Origin: Aulostomus chinensis
Taxonomy: Eukaryota > Chordata > Actinopteri > Syngnathiformes > Aulostomidae
Direction: 5' to 3'
Length of the DNA stretch: 64,000 nucleotides
NCBI GenBank assembly: GCA_037954235.1
Contig: JBBMOA010000016.1
Coordinates: 20,676,383 to 20,740,382 of the forward strand
In this document: positions 12,351 to 26,100 of the stretch, piece after piece
How positions within the stretch are numbered: position 1 is the first letter of the stretch
How the letters are laid out: each line of letters begins with the position of its first letter
The notes under the pieces: generated by a model
The model's input: only the letters and a program-made list of their open reading frames with translations
Database searches by the model: none
Told to the model about the DNA's origin: nothing
Program-made: the position numbers and the translations under genes

Positions 12351-14800
12351 GTAAGGAAACTGCCGTTACATGCAGAAATGACAGAACACTCAGGGGAAAT
12401 GTGTGTTTGACAGGGACGGAGAGAGGCTCCTATAGCAATTTTGTGCCTGCGTGTCCCAGCTGAGTAATACGGGCTGACATACACACGTTTAAATATAATG
12501 CATAGGAAGGCTTTAATATGAACTGACGTTAAATTCATCTCTGAAATTGGTTGGTCTCATAATTACTTTTGCAATGAAATGATAAAAGGAACATCCAGAT
12601 AAAGCATTGCATTAACACTGTTATGGAGAAAATAAAGAAAGGAAAATTAAACCATCATCATTTTCTGCAGGCAACTAATTCACTTGCAAGAGAAGAAAAG
12701 ATATGATGTCGTTCCCTACAAATCCCTTGATGCTGTTATTGCTCCATGCTCCGTAGAAGCCGTCACAATATGATTAGGCTTTTGTTTGCTCGCTGTTTGA
12801 TCTGCAATACCAACATGGACTATTCAGTACAATCACGCTTGCTTAGGAACTGGAATTTGTCACACTCTGTGCCGGTAAACACAATCACAAGTGTATATGT
12901 AGTACAACAGTAGAAAAGTGAGGTCATAAGTCTCAAATTCTTAGAGCCCAGGTTGAGAAGTACGACAATTTTCCTTTATTTTCCCATGTTTGGGTTCAAA
13001 CACAATAATAACATGATGTTAGAAAGTAATTCTTCACACTTATCGTGCTCATCAGCTTTTGAATGGTAATGTGTCAACAACGTGGACACTGAGTTTCATT
13101 TTAATGCTCTGAGTCTTTAACAAGTCACTAATACCTGTTGCTGTTGTACCACATTGAAGACTGAAATATCTGTCTATCTACAGTATCTATCTATCTATGT
13201 AATTCTGATATTCAACACATGCATAAATAAGAAAGTGGACTTACCTTTAGGCAGACATTGACTTTGGTCCATGTTTTTTCTATATATGACAGCAACAACT
13301 CAGTTTACAAAATTATTCTAGCTCAGCTGCTCTTTTGTCCATTTGGAAACTTGTAATTCCAGTTACTCTGGTATCACATGAAATATATACAATATTTACA
13401 TATCATATGCTACATGGTAGCCAGGTTGACACATCGCTCCAATGAATAGTGGCGACATCTACATGTATGGTGTTGTACAGACTGTAACATCCCGTCACTG
13501 CATCAGTAGTTTTACCCCCCAATCAGCATCACTTCCAGTTAATTTTGGCTACATGACAGTCCAAAGTCCAGAGGGATGATGGGAAACTGTCCCATCATAA
13601 AATTAATGAGATGTCAGACAAAATTCTGTCACATGTTAAACATACATCTATCTATGTAGGATCCTTTTGATGGTGATGCCAGACATTGTTGATTTGGCTG
13701 TGATATTCATGATGACATAATGGCAACAGACCCACACACAAAGACACGTATCCGCATTATGACAAGAAGCTCATTAATCTCTCTCCAAGAAGCGAAGATT
13801 GATAAGTGAGAGAGAAGGAGAAGATGAAAGCGAGGACAATGGTGGAGTTGGCCTTCTTTGATGGTGAATCAGGGAGAACTAATTCCCACAAGGAGCTTCA
13901 AACTCCACAGACTGCAGCTGTTGATGTGGGGTCTTATCATTTTTGAATATGCTGTCCTTGAACAGCCTTTCATTATACAACACAACCCACTCCATACGCT
14001 GCCTTGATGACCTGAAAGTCTGTCCTTTCTTCCTAGACGGTCCTGTAACAGTGGGCATGAGCCTGGACATTGCCAGCATTGACACCATCTCAGAGATCAA
14101 CATGGTAAGACGAGGGTTGCATATGCACTCCTTTGTTATGATTCAGAGGTCTATTTACCTCACTTAACCCTTTTTATTCTCAAGCAAAAAAATCATCTTT
14201 TTTTTTGGTACTTTGATTGAATAAAAGAAATATTTGATGTGAATAATTGCAGAGGGAAATCCGCTTATAAATGCATCCATTCAGGTCCCCCCCCCCCCCC
14301 CCCCCCAAAATAAATGGTTCTTTATGCAACATTAAGTCAACTCGTCTCTCAAATTGTTGAGGATGACGATGTAGCTGAGAGTAAATATGGGCTCGGAATG
14401 TGTATGACAGCACTATTATTAAAAAAAAACCTTAATTCACTGTCTACAATAGCAAAAGTGTCCTTGTACTGTAGGTCAGCTGGACCACAAGATCATAACG
14501 TTCCACATCATGTTCAAGTCCACTGTGGGCCAGGCTGGGGCTGCTGCTCTGTCAGATGTGAACATTTGACCCTGATTACAAGAAGCAAAGACGGTGTACT
14601 AACACTTTTTAATTCAATGTAAACTGTAGTAATAGTGCACATGATAACATACTGTCACTGTATTGTACTTTGACAGAGCAAAACTAGCTTACAACTCACT
14701 CTCCAGCCTCTGTCACAGATCTATCACAAGTCGCTGTGCCAGACTCAAGCAACAGTTATTTCAGTATCAGTATTTCAGGCTACTCAAGCTAGATGAGGAC

Positions 14801-14831
<31 letters not shown>

Positions 14832-14950
14832 CAGCACCAGGTCACCTTCAAACGTCTTCACCCGGGATCCATCCTCTGAGTTTGGTTTGGTTAGGGGTCT
14901 GAGCTTGGCTTCATTGGGGAACTGGCCTGAATGGAGTTGGTCTGAGAGAG

Positions 14951-14986
<36 letters not shown>

Positions 14987-17420
14987 AGATGAATTATATG
15001 GGCTATATGCAATATTGATTTTTTTTTCTTCAGCCCAGCCACAACATTGACAAGAAAATCATTTTAAAACAGTTCAGTTCAGTTCCTCACTCATTAGATC
15101 CATAAATGTTAAGCTCTAAAGTAACTGGCAGGGGGAGGACATGGCTGTGGTGGGTGGGTACCAGGGCAGGATGCTTAATACACAACAGATTTTATACTGC
15201 AGATGTTGACAGATGTTTAACATCTTTTTTCTGGGGCTAAATTTTGTTTACACAGTCAACAAATTAGGCTAAGTTACAGGGCCAACAGGCAATTTCCAGT
15301 CTAATATCCTCCTAGTCAAACAAGCTCTGCTGCATCTTCCGTTTGAAATAAGCAGCTTCTTTAATTTGCTCCAATACCTCCAAATCCTGCTCTATTTCTC
15401 CTGTGTGAATATCTGCAGCTGTGTCACACACAGAGACACACACGCACTTATGCGCATACACACACGCATAGCTGTCAGGTTGTTGGGGCAGTGAGCAGCA
15501 TGTAGGTGAACTAGTTAGTATTTAAACTGCCAGAGTCAATGTGAATTAGCCTCATCTCCTCCGCCTGGTCCAACTAATTCCTCTTCACATGTTGCAGATC
15601 GAACAGCAGAAATCATAGAAGAGTCATACTTTGAATGAATTACCTCAGTAAATCAATTAAGGCACAAAAAATCAATCAAAACAAAATGGCAGTTGAGTGA
15701 TGTAGATGTGGCTGCATTCTAATCGGGATTTTGGTTCAGTCCACTTCTTCCTGAAATGTATCAATTTACCAAATATTTATATGGAACAATTGCTCTTGAA
15801 AACTCAGGCTGTAAAGAGATTTTAAAAGAAGGAGCTAATGACATTTTTGTAATTAATTAATTAACTACATATATACATTTTCTGCCAGGAAAAATATTAA
15901 ATGAGCCAAATCAACTCGTGATGTCCAATATTGGATTTTATGCCAACATTTTATTACCAATTTGGCTGACATCCGATATGCTGATTTATTATCTGTATAA
16001 TGTTTAAATATGGTGGAAAACACATAAGGCGGTATGGTGGTGCAGTGGTTAGCACTGTTGCCTCACAGCAAGAAGGTTCTGGGTCCGAGCTCCGGCTCCA
16101 GGGTCTCCAGGGTGAACCCACCTCTCGCCTGAAGGCTGCTGGGATAGGCTCCAGCCCCCCCACGACCCTTAATAAGCTGAAGAAAATGGATGGATGGATG
16201 GAAAACACATGCTAACATTTTGAATTATGAAGCCCATAAATTATATATTTACTGCATTTTTTCGTCGTAGATGACACATGATGAGCAAAGATCAGGAGAA
16301 ATGAGTAAAACTGGCTGGATATAATTATCGGCCAACAGACTGATACATTTTATGTAAATGATCGGTTTCTGCTGATGCTGATGATGTGCTGATATCATCG
16401 TGCATCTCTAAAAATCAGCTACAGAGGGTTAGCACAGCAGGTTTTTTTTTTTTTGTCTTTTCGTCTTCTCCTTCTTCATATTTTAATTTCTGGCAGACTG
16501 GACGCAGCCAAGGTGTACAGCAGCCCTCCACTGGACACTCACAGTTCAAGCTAAATCCACGCATGGGGTCTAATTCATTCATTGAAATGAATGTGTTATT
16601 TTGTTAAGTCAAACCTGGGGTTGTGCTGGTCCGGTGCTTGCCAAATGACTGAATCTGACGTGTGTGTGTGTGTGTTTGTGTGTGTGCATACGTACTGTAC
16701 ATGATCCATAAGCTCTAATTCCAACGTGAAAAGCTCAGCTAAAAATCATTAAGAAAATATACATGCAGATTGTTACTGAGTCAAGCTGCATGTATATTTT
16801 CTTCATAGAACTAGGAGTATTAAACTTTTTGTTGGTTTTTTTTAGATGGTAGGTGAAGCATAGTGCAACAATACAAATGCATTATTAATTGCTTTGAGTG
16901 CTGGATCGGTTATCAGACATGGAAATCCATCCCTTTCAAAAACATTTTTGCTCTTTTCAATAGCCTCTTCATAGGTTAGGGTCCACCCCTAGTGTACCCT
17001 TAACAACACCCTCCCCCACCCTTGGGCAGCCAAACAAATGTTGTTGGACCATAACTTGATTAATAACTTATCATTTCCACAAAAAATCTAAATCCCTGGC
17101 GCACCACACACAGATTGGTTTAGACGTTAAACTCATTTCTCTGGCACTGAACGTGTTTACGGAGAAACTGCGCGCACAGCTTATTTCAACACAATAGAAG
17201 GAACTGATTAGGGAGCTACATATGATGTCGCATGTCACTTTTTTGTGCACAAACAAATATGTTTAGTGTCTTGAGAATCAAAGCAGAGATGCTGACTGGA
17301 AGGAAAGCTGCAGATTACTGTAGCTTCAGGTGCTGAAGGGTTTAGGGACCTGACGCCATCAATATACAACAGTGCAATTCTACAAAACAAGTACACAGGG
17401 GTGTCACAGTTGGCAAAAAC

Positions 17421-17454
<34 letters not shown>

Positions 17455-20082
17455 TGTCAGCATATCATGGACAGACTCGTTTTTGCGGTCAATTAGCCCT
17501 GTTTTGACCTTACGACCTCAAACTTGCAGGACTACACAGCCACCATATTTCTCCGCCAGCGCTGGACTGATGAGCGTTTGGTGTTTGAGGGCAACAAGAG
17601 CCTGAGTCTTGATGGGAGGCTCGTGGAGCTCCTGTGGGTCCCTGACACCTTTATCGTCGACTCTAAGAAGTCCTTTCTCCATGACATCACCGTGGAGAAC
17701 AGACTGATCCGGATATTTCCTAATGGGACCGTCCTCTACGCGCTGAGGTGAGAAGCTGAATTCTTGGCTAATTAGCTGTGTTTTTCAGCTCCGATGGAAA
17801 ATAAAGAGGCAAGAATGGAAGTTAAAATTGACTGATAATGTGTTTACAGCGCTATTTTGCATTACACAGTATGAGTGGAGGAGCTTGAGATCTTAGGGTC
17901 TGTGGGTAGTTTTTCTATTTGATGTGTAAATCTCATGGGACAATTCACCAAATGGGCAGTAAATGTTTGATCCTGAATAAGAATATAATAGGTATTTGTC
18001 ATGATGACACCCAAACAAACTAAAAGCGGGATTGAGACGGTGTGATTAGACGGAGCAGCTCCAGCTGCAGATCATCTCCAGGCCCATCCACAACCCCCGC
18101 CCCCCCCCCCCAAAAAACATCATGGAGCATTCAGTTGCGCCTTCTAAACCCAGAAATTCCAAGTCTCAACAAAGGTTGTTTGAAATGACAAAGTTTTGTT
18201 TTCCATTTTTTTTCTTTTTTCTTATTTTGGTTTGTTGAAATAAATACTTTTAATCACTTAATTCTTCTTTTATGACATTTTTTTTATCACAACAAACCAA
18301 AAATATAGATAAAAAAACGACCTAATCTGATAAAACAATAGTTATCAGGCTGCATTGCCCAGCTTCAACAGTCATCATTGTAAACCCAAAACACAATATA
18401 TTTACTTACAATCTGCTTAAAAACCATTTTTTTAAACTTTTTTTTTTTTTTACTACATACGATACATTACTCAAAAAAGCTTTAAGTTAATTTTGGAGCC
18501 TTCATGATACAAAGAGCAGAAACACGCTTCCTTGTTAAGAGTCACTGCAACAGCGTGAGCAAGCATTTTACAAGCCTGTGACACACGCATTAGTTTCGCT
18601 GTTTTGACTTGATATCAGTTCAAGTCAACAGTTTATAGATAGAAAGGTTATCGATGATCCAGGAAGTGACTTAGTTCAGCTCTTTTAAGGCTGCAGTGAT
18701 TGGATTTCCCGCATCTAACCTGAGCTCATCCATTGATTGCACGGGAGCTGTCCGCGGTGCTGATTTGACTCTGCCTTTGTGCTCTGACCTTAGTGCTGCT
18801 GAATTTTTCCTCGTGACTTGTGTTCAAAGTGTTCGAAAAGGTCACATGGGACACATCCTTACTGACCTAATGGCAGCTTTGCAGCAATCGTGGGGGAGGA
18901 GGAGGATGTGTGTGGGTGTCTCGTTATAGTAAATTGGGCTGGGTATTTCCGGCTCAGTTCAGTTCAGCCTCTGTTAATCATGGACCGCAAACAGAAAAGG
19001 ACTGCATTGCTCTTCTTCATGGATGACAGCGAGCTCTTGCAATTACATGTGACTTTTGATTAATGCTTTTATTTATAACAAGTTTGTGAGTGGAACTACT
19101 GTGTTATGTGCAGCTGTATTTGTTGATTTATTTAGCTTGGCGTGTGTGTGTGTGTGTGTGTGTGTGTTTTTGTGTTACTTCATGGGTCTTTGCTTCCATA
19201 CAGAGAAGTATACACTTTGTTGGCTTGACTGTTACTGAAGAAATATAGGGGAGGGGGGTGTTATACAGTCAGAGAGCAGGGCTAGCGGGAGTAAAACATG
19301 CCAAAAAAAGACAGCCAAGAGAGAGATGGCTGCCATGGGAAATAGAGGGCTGTGGGAAGGGACAGGATGAAGTGAGGAATGTGACGTGTTTGAGGAAAAG
19401 GGGCAGCTGTGGTAAATGTTTCAGTGCTGTGCCAGAGGGAATACATGAGAAAGCACTGAGGTGACTGTAGGTGGGGCAGTTTTAGAGGGAAGATTCAGCA
19501 GAAGATCTTTCAAAATGCTTCATTTACGGTCAAGGAAGGTCCGCTTTATAGCTGTGGTGAAAAAAATTAGACATAGAATGAACACCATGAGGACTGATTT
19601 GTCCTTTTTTTAGTCAAATGAAGTTCAACAATGATCTTAAACATTAACAGATGAGTTAAAGGACTACAAAAATGTTTACCCACAGTGCCCCTCTCAAGCA
19701 ACAGCACACCACAAAAGGTGATGTGCCATTTCATATTCCCATCAGTTTTTATATCCAGGACTACAAAGATGAAAGCTGATATGAGATATTTCACTGCAGG
19801 TGTGTTGATTATATAGATGTTTGGTTCATTGATTATATTGATATCTGACATATCCATCACATGAAATGAGTTGGCCGAGCATGGTATTGTATTTGTGTTT
19901 GATCCATCATGTTGTGACATTTTTAATGTCAGTTCATGTTCTCAGTTCCTGTTTTATTTTGAAATCCCTTTACTTCCTGTTTTTGTGTGATCACCCGTCT
20001 CATTAATTTGTCAATCCTCGTCAGCCACAGTCCTGTTGATAGTGTTTCTTATCCAATCAGCTCCTTCACCACCCCCACTCCC

Positions 20083-20146
<64 letters not shown>

Positions 20147-23100
20147 CGGTACTTCAATGTACAGCTATTCAAAGGTCTGGTGGTACCCCACTACAAGTCA
20201 AAGTTGCCTAGTCAAATTTTTTTCTTCAGTTAAAGTACTGGAGGAAAAATACGTCAATATTCAGAAGCACACTATCATTTTACCCCGTACATCGTTGCTG
20301 TACCTGTGAAATTCCTTAAGGACTGTAGTGAAGGCCCTGCTTGTAGAACCAAGATGCTACTCTAAACCTTCAACTCTATAAGTCATCAGCAAAGAAATGC
20401 AATAATTATCACATTAGAAAAGCAAATGGAAAAAAAAAGCAAAAGTAAGACATTTCCAAAGAAATAAATGCATAAATGCACTGATATTTCATTCACCTTT
20501 CTATGTCAGTCTTTGTAAAAAAAAATGTGAGGAGGAAGATAGACCGAAAGAAAGAGAATGGCAGCGGCAGACAGGGCCTGAGGAGCTGAGAACTCCATTT
20601 TATAAATAACAAAAAAATACTGGGAGCTCACTAACAGGCAACATCTCAGGCCAACTATGAGTTAGAAAACAAACAAGACCAGGACAGGACCAGTGACACC
20701 CACAGCTCAACTGAACTACAAGAGAACCAAATAATGAGGAACAAGTGATCTTAAAAAGCAGAGGGAGGCCTATGAGGACAGGAAGTAAAGCCAACCAAGA
20801 CGTAAGAGGGAAGGAATTTCAAAATAAAGCAGGAAATAGCAGGATTTGAGGAAAAAAAGGAGAATGTAAAACTACAGATACACTTACAAATTAAAAAGTC
20901 TTACATTGGATCCATGATGATAATTAAAACTTAAAGGGTCAAAAACTGAAGATTTTAGAATCGAGACTTTATGATCAGACCTTTCCAAAAATCTGTGTGT
21001 GTATGGCTGCTGCCTCCACTGGTTGCTCCCCAATGGCATAGGAAACCTCAACATCAAGTGGTAACATTTAAAAATGTTAGAATAAATGTATGTCAAATTA
21101 TTTGGTCTGACGTGTTTTTACATACCAGCCAAGGTTTATAACATGGTTGAAAAAAATCCAAAGCAAAGACCGTATTCGTCTTCACCAGTGATACGCTGTC
21201 ATGTGCCTGAATGCTCGTGCTTCTCTCCTAGTAGAAATACTGTAGGTATAACATTTACTGTAGATATGTGAAATAACAACTGCATTTACACCTTTCAGGA
21301 TTACCACCACCGTGGCTTGCAACATGGACCTGACCAAGTATCCCATGGACAAGCAGACCTGCACGCTACAACTGGAGAGCTGTAAGGACACCTCAAAGTC
21401 AATAAAGAAAATCAGAGCAGCTTCAAGCTGCGTGTGTGCGTGTGTGTGTGTGTGGGGGGGGAGATTTCAAATGACTCTGATCAAACCAAAGGATCAAACA
21501 GGATCACCTTCTCTCATCTTCTAAAACTAGTTTGTGTGTGTGTGTGTGTGTGTGTGGGGGGGGGGGGGGCACGCTTGCTTGAGGGTGTGTATCTATGCAT
21601 GAGTTAAAGATAATGTCACACAGGCAGAAAGTGGGGGGCCGTCTCAGGTCATGGTGTTGTACCCCCCCGTGTGCTCATCTATTGTTCATTGTCATTTCAT
21701 CCTGCTTCCAGGCTTGAGATAAGCTAATCTCCTCCTGGCTCCAGCTCCAGTTAATGCACCCTTTAGAAGGTCTCACTGTTAATGGAGCCATCACATATGT
21801 GTCCCTACTCTATTTAGTACACAAAGATACATAAAAATGCAGGATTTAGAATATTAGCTACTGCCTATTGGTGGATATTGAACTTATTTTAAAAAAAATA
21901 CAAGTGCAGTTTGTCTTGTTAGTGGCTCACTGAAGGCCCTAGAGGCCGTAGACAAAAATACATTTACTTAAATATGATCAATTTTTTATGTAACCAAAAA
22001 AAATTAATTATTTATAGTCATACCTTGCTCCGTAGTAATATATTTAAAGGCTTATTAGATTTGTTAATTAATTAAAACAAACTGTGTGACTGAGAATATT
22101 TTCATTAAACGTTGATTCTGGCCGAATGCTGTTTCGCCTGAATAACAAGCAGAGAAGAAGAACTTCTATGCTTCACTGATGTGAAATAGCAGCAACAGTT
22201 TACTGTCCTGTCCTGATCTGAGGGAGTAATTAAATTGTGTTTGTGTGAAGTTTTACATTTGTTCAAAATCCAAGTTATTGTAAGCTCACAGAATGGGTTT
22301 TAATACTCTCCTTCAGCACACCCACACAGCAAAACCCTCAGAAGATTTATTTTCGTTGGTTCAACAGAGTTGCAGTGTGAGAGGAGCCAGTGTTCCAGAA
22401 CATTGTCATAAGCTATTTTTCTTTCTTAATGTATTTACACTCGACACAACACACCACCATATACATCTATATTTTTTTTTTGAAATTGTATTTCCTTGCA
22501 AAGGTAGCAGGATCATCAATTAAAAGAAAATTAGATGACCATTTTTTTTTAAAAATTGGCCGATTGCTAAATTTAATTTCCTGCCTGGCATGTTGTGATA
22601 GCCAAAAGTAAACGATTTAATGCAACAACACATCTTGAAAGTGTGAAAGCACATCGTTTGGCTGATCCTAAAATGTCTTATCTTGCCTATCCTGTGAACA
22701 TTTAACCATCTTTCTTGTTAAGTACAAAGTTACATCACATCTCCATCCCTTCTGGGCCACAATGAGCAGTCTATGTTTATCATGTTCAAGTCCCAGAGAA
22801 AGCAGAGAGAACGATGAGCCATTCTGTTGAACTGCTCCTGGAAATGAACGATTCTTTGACATATTTCTCCCCTCAAAGAGCCATGAGTAGCCACCTACTA
22901 TCCAGAAGTATGAAGAAAAGAATCTGTTTTATATTACACAGGTGTTCTCTTGGTTTGAAATATCTACTATGCCAGGAATGTGATCTCTTTTGGGGTTTCA
23001 ATTTGAAGTGAAGTGAGCCGGATCTTGTGAAGCTGTTTAGTTCACATCACAAATATGTTTGAATGGATCCTGGAAATAGTTTGTAGCAGTGTTCCTATGT

Positions 23101-26100
23101 ATCTCAAAAACTTCTGTATGTTGTGGTACTTCTCTCTGTAGAATGATTTGGAAACAAAGCTGTTAATTAGCTTTCAGTGTAATTGGAAGGCAGTGGAACC
23201 CGGATGCAGAAAGATTTATTTGATTTGTTTATCTGTAAGAATGGCTCGTTGTTGCAAATGAATTCTTTGTTTTCTGAGGAGGGCGATTCATTTTTCAGTG
23301 CGAAAATCTTTTCGTACAGATATGAGGCTGAAATGTGGACATTACTCTTCGCAAAAAAGAAAAAATGTAATTGAAGTGTATTCCCAAAAAAGTCACACTC
23401 TTCCCTCTTTACTGCTTGTGACTCCTGTGCTTTGTCCAAATTTCCTTTGTACAATATTGTAGCTTCAGGTACATCCCTTATATGAAGCCCAACTAATGTC
23501 AAGAATACTGTAAACTCCAATTCATACTTAAAGAATGTAAAAGAACTGGATATTCCTTACATGACATTGAGTGATTTACCTAATTTCAGCATGTTTCCTC
23601 TAGGTTCTAACAACAGTGCTGTGGAAGCATCTTAATTAAAACAAGATTAAACCAGATTAAATTATACAACCTGATTGATTGTCTGTGGAAGCCAGGAAGG
23701 AAGAACGAACCCCCCTCCTCCCGTTTTTGTGCCTTTGCATTTCGACTCGCTTTACGCTGTGCTGTCAATGACAGCCCGCCAGGCTAAGCTAATTCTGATC
23801 CTTGACAAAAGCCCACCAGGGCCTCCGTGCCAAAATAAAACATTTAACAGGAGCTCCAGTCTCACTTAGCAGACAAAAAGACATCTGGAGGTTGATGTTA
23901 GGTAACTGAGAGGATGATGGATCCTTCCTCCGCTGCTGCTTCAATAATTCCAGGACTAAATATCTGCATCTTTCTTCCACCCCCAATTTCTCTCTCTATC
24001 ATCCTCCTGCTTTATCTCCACTGTTTTCCCTCTCTTCTTTTCTTGTTCCCCTTCAATCTTGTTCCCCTTTGCTCTCTGTCTCTATATGAAGATGTATTCA
24101 AGGATTTATTTCTTTTAAAGCTATGCCAAAAAAAGTGGATCCCTGCACAGGAAGACGCGTTGGCGGTCGTCTGCTGAGCGTTTAGATGAAGTTGATGGTA
24201 AAATATTTATTGGGTTCAGACAGCACAAAGAGTTGGAGGATTGTCACAATCTGTTGTGATCTTTGCTTTGATTTAACTCACGGAGGAATCTTTAAAAGTC
24301 AATTCTGGACCAGGTTGAATTTTCCCATCATGCAACTGTGTTTTTAGTTTGCACATTAATTCAAGGGTTTTAGGTCAAGAAAATAAGGAGTTCCTCCAAT
24401 TAGAGACAGAGGGGAAAAAAAAAAAAAAAAACATTTCCAGGACCTTTCGGTATCTGTGTCACCATTGCCCTTCATATGGGGACACTGATCAACAATAGAC
24501 ATGAGAAATGAAGTCCTTAATTCCAGATTACAGAGGAGTGACGGCACATCTCACTTTCCTTATTCTCTTGCTCCCTCTGCAGATAAACTTAGGAAAATAC
24601 AGCAAAGAGGTTCATTGTTATCGCACCTTTTTTTTCCCCTTCACAGTGACTCATGAAGCTGAACAAATGTTGTCATCTGTTTGTATTTGTTGCTCCCGCT
24701 GTTCTAACACCCAAAGCTGTGGCATCTTTGATTCAGTTCCCTCTTATTCCAACTTTTATCTGGGTTATGAAGTCTCTCTGGACAAGATTAGTCTATTAGG
24801 AGTTCATCAGGAGGTTTCTTTTTTTTTTTTTTTTCTTCTGTCCTCTTTGAAGACTTCAGCAAACACCAGAAATGCATTTACACTAGCTATTGGATCTGTG
24901 TGTGTCAAACTGTGTTAATGTGAATACCAGGAGGATCTTCTGTTTCCACGGTGACTGCAACTACATACATTGAACATTAACAGTGTTTTTAAAGCTTAAT
25001 GCAGGTGCTTATGTGCTATGATAATTCCAGGTGGTGTAGTAACAGCAGATGCACTTGCGTGTGAAACTCTATGGGCCTGACATGACTTCTTAATCTAATT
25101 TACTCACAAAGTTTCTATGGAAAATGCTTCTCTTCTCCGCACCAACTATGGATTATAAACCCAGGATACTAAATCATGAGAGAGGCTGTTCATAATAACT
25201 CAAACACAATAAAAATCCTCATTAGCACCATTGTCAGTCATTATGGAGCAGGTTAGTGCTCAAGTGATGCACCGACTGTAGAAATGATGTGACTACTCCA
25301 GTATTGTGTAATCTTCTTTGTTTTCTCTGAAGGGGGTTACAACATCAATGACGTCATGTTCTACTGGACCAGAGGGAACGAGTCTGTCAGTGGGCTTGAT
25401 ACTCTTCAGTTAGCTCAGTACACAGTGGAGGACCACTACACCTCTGTGTCAGAGGCCATCTATGAAACTGGTAACACACGCACACACACATGCGCACTCT
25501 TCCTTGTACCTATATTTTTGAGGGTCGATATAACCCCTTCTCCTAACCCTAACCACCACAACTCAATGCCTGACCTTAATCCTCACACCAAACCTTACTT
25601 GAACCCAGGGGTGAAAGTGACTTAAAAGTCTTGCCAGAACTGTACGCACGCGTTAAAAAAAAAAAGTGCCGCCGATGACGAAGTTTTACTTTTTTTTTTT
25701 ATCGTTTTGGGTGATTTTTATTACAGTTTTCGAGTGTCTGTTCCCCACACAACTGCAGCCCCCATCGCCCCACAATTCCCGCGCGACCCCTGGAAATGCT
25801 TTGAAAACTGCTCTTTACAGTAATTGCCCACTACAATGCTAACAACAGGGAACAGGCAGCCATGCATACATGAAAAAACAGATCGTCAATGTCACTCAAT
25901 GATTTCTTCTTCTTGTAGGTTCTCACTGGCAGACTCCTCAGAGACAGTCTCTCCCTGGAACTCACTCTCATCAATGAGTTGCTCTGAGTCTGAATCTTCC
26001 TTGGGTCTAACTTAGCTAACTTTTTCTCTTGCTTCTTCAACTCTGTCACATTTTCGCTTAACCATGTCACTTATTTTACGTTGCATTGTGCCAAAGCAGG

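Noticed and set aside
14663..14902. Poly-Asp frame
   Set aside because: A translated GAT microsatellite inside an intron.
19567..19920. 117-codon minus-strand frame
   Set aside because: AT-rich and intronic, without domain, splice or homology support.
25535..25556. Telomere-like CTAACCCTAACC
   Set aside because: Only two units, and they belong to an interspersed intronic repeat. Not an interstitial telomere tract.
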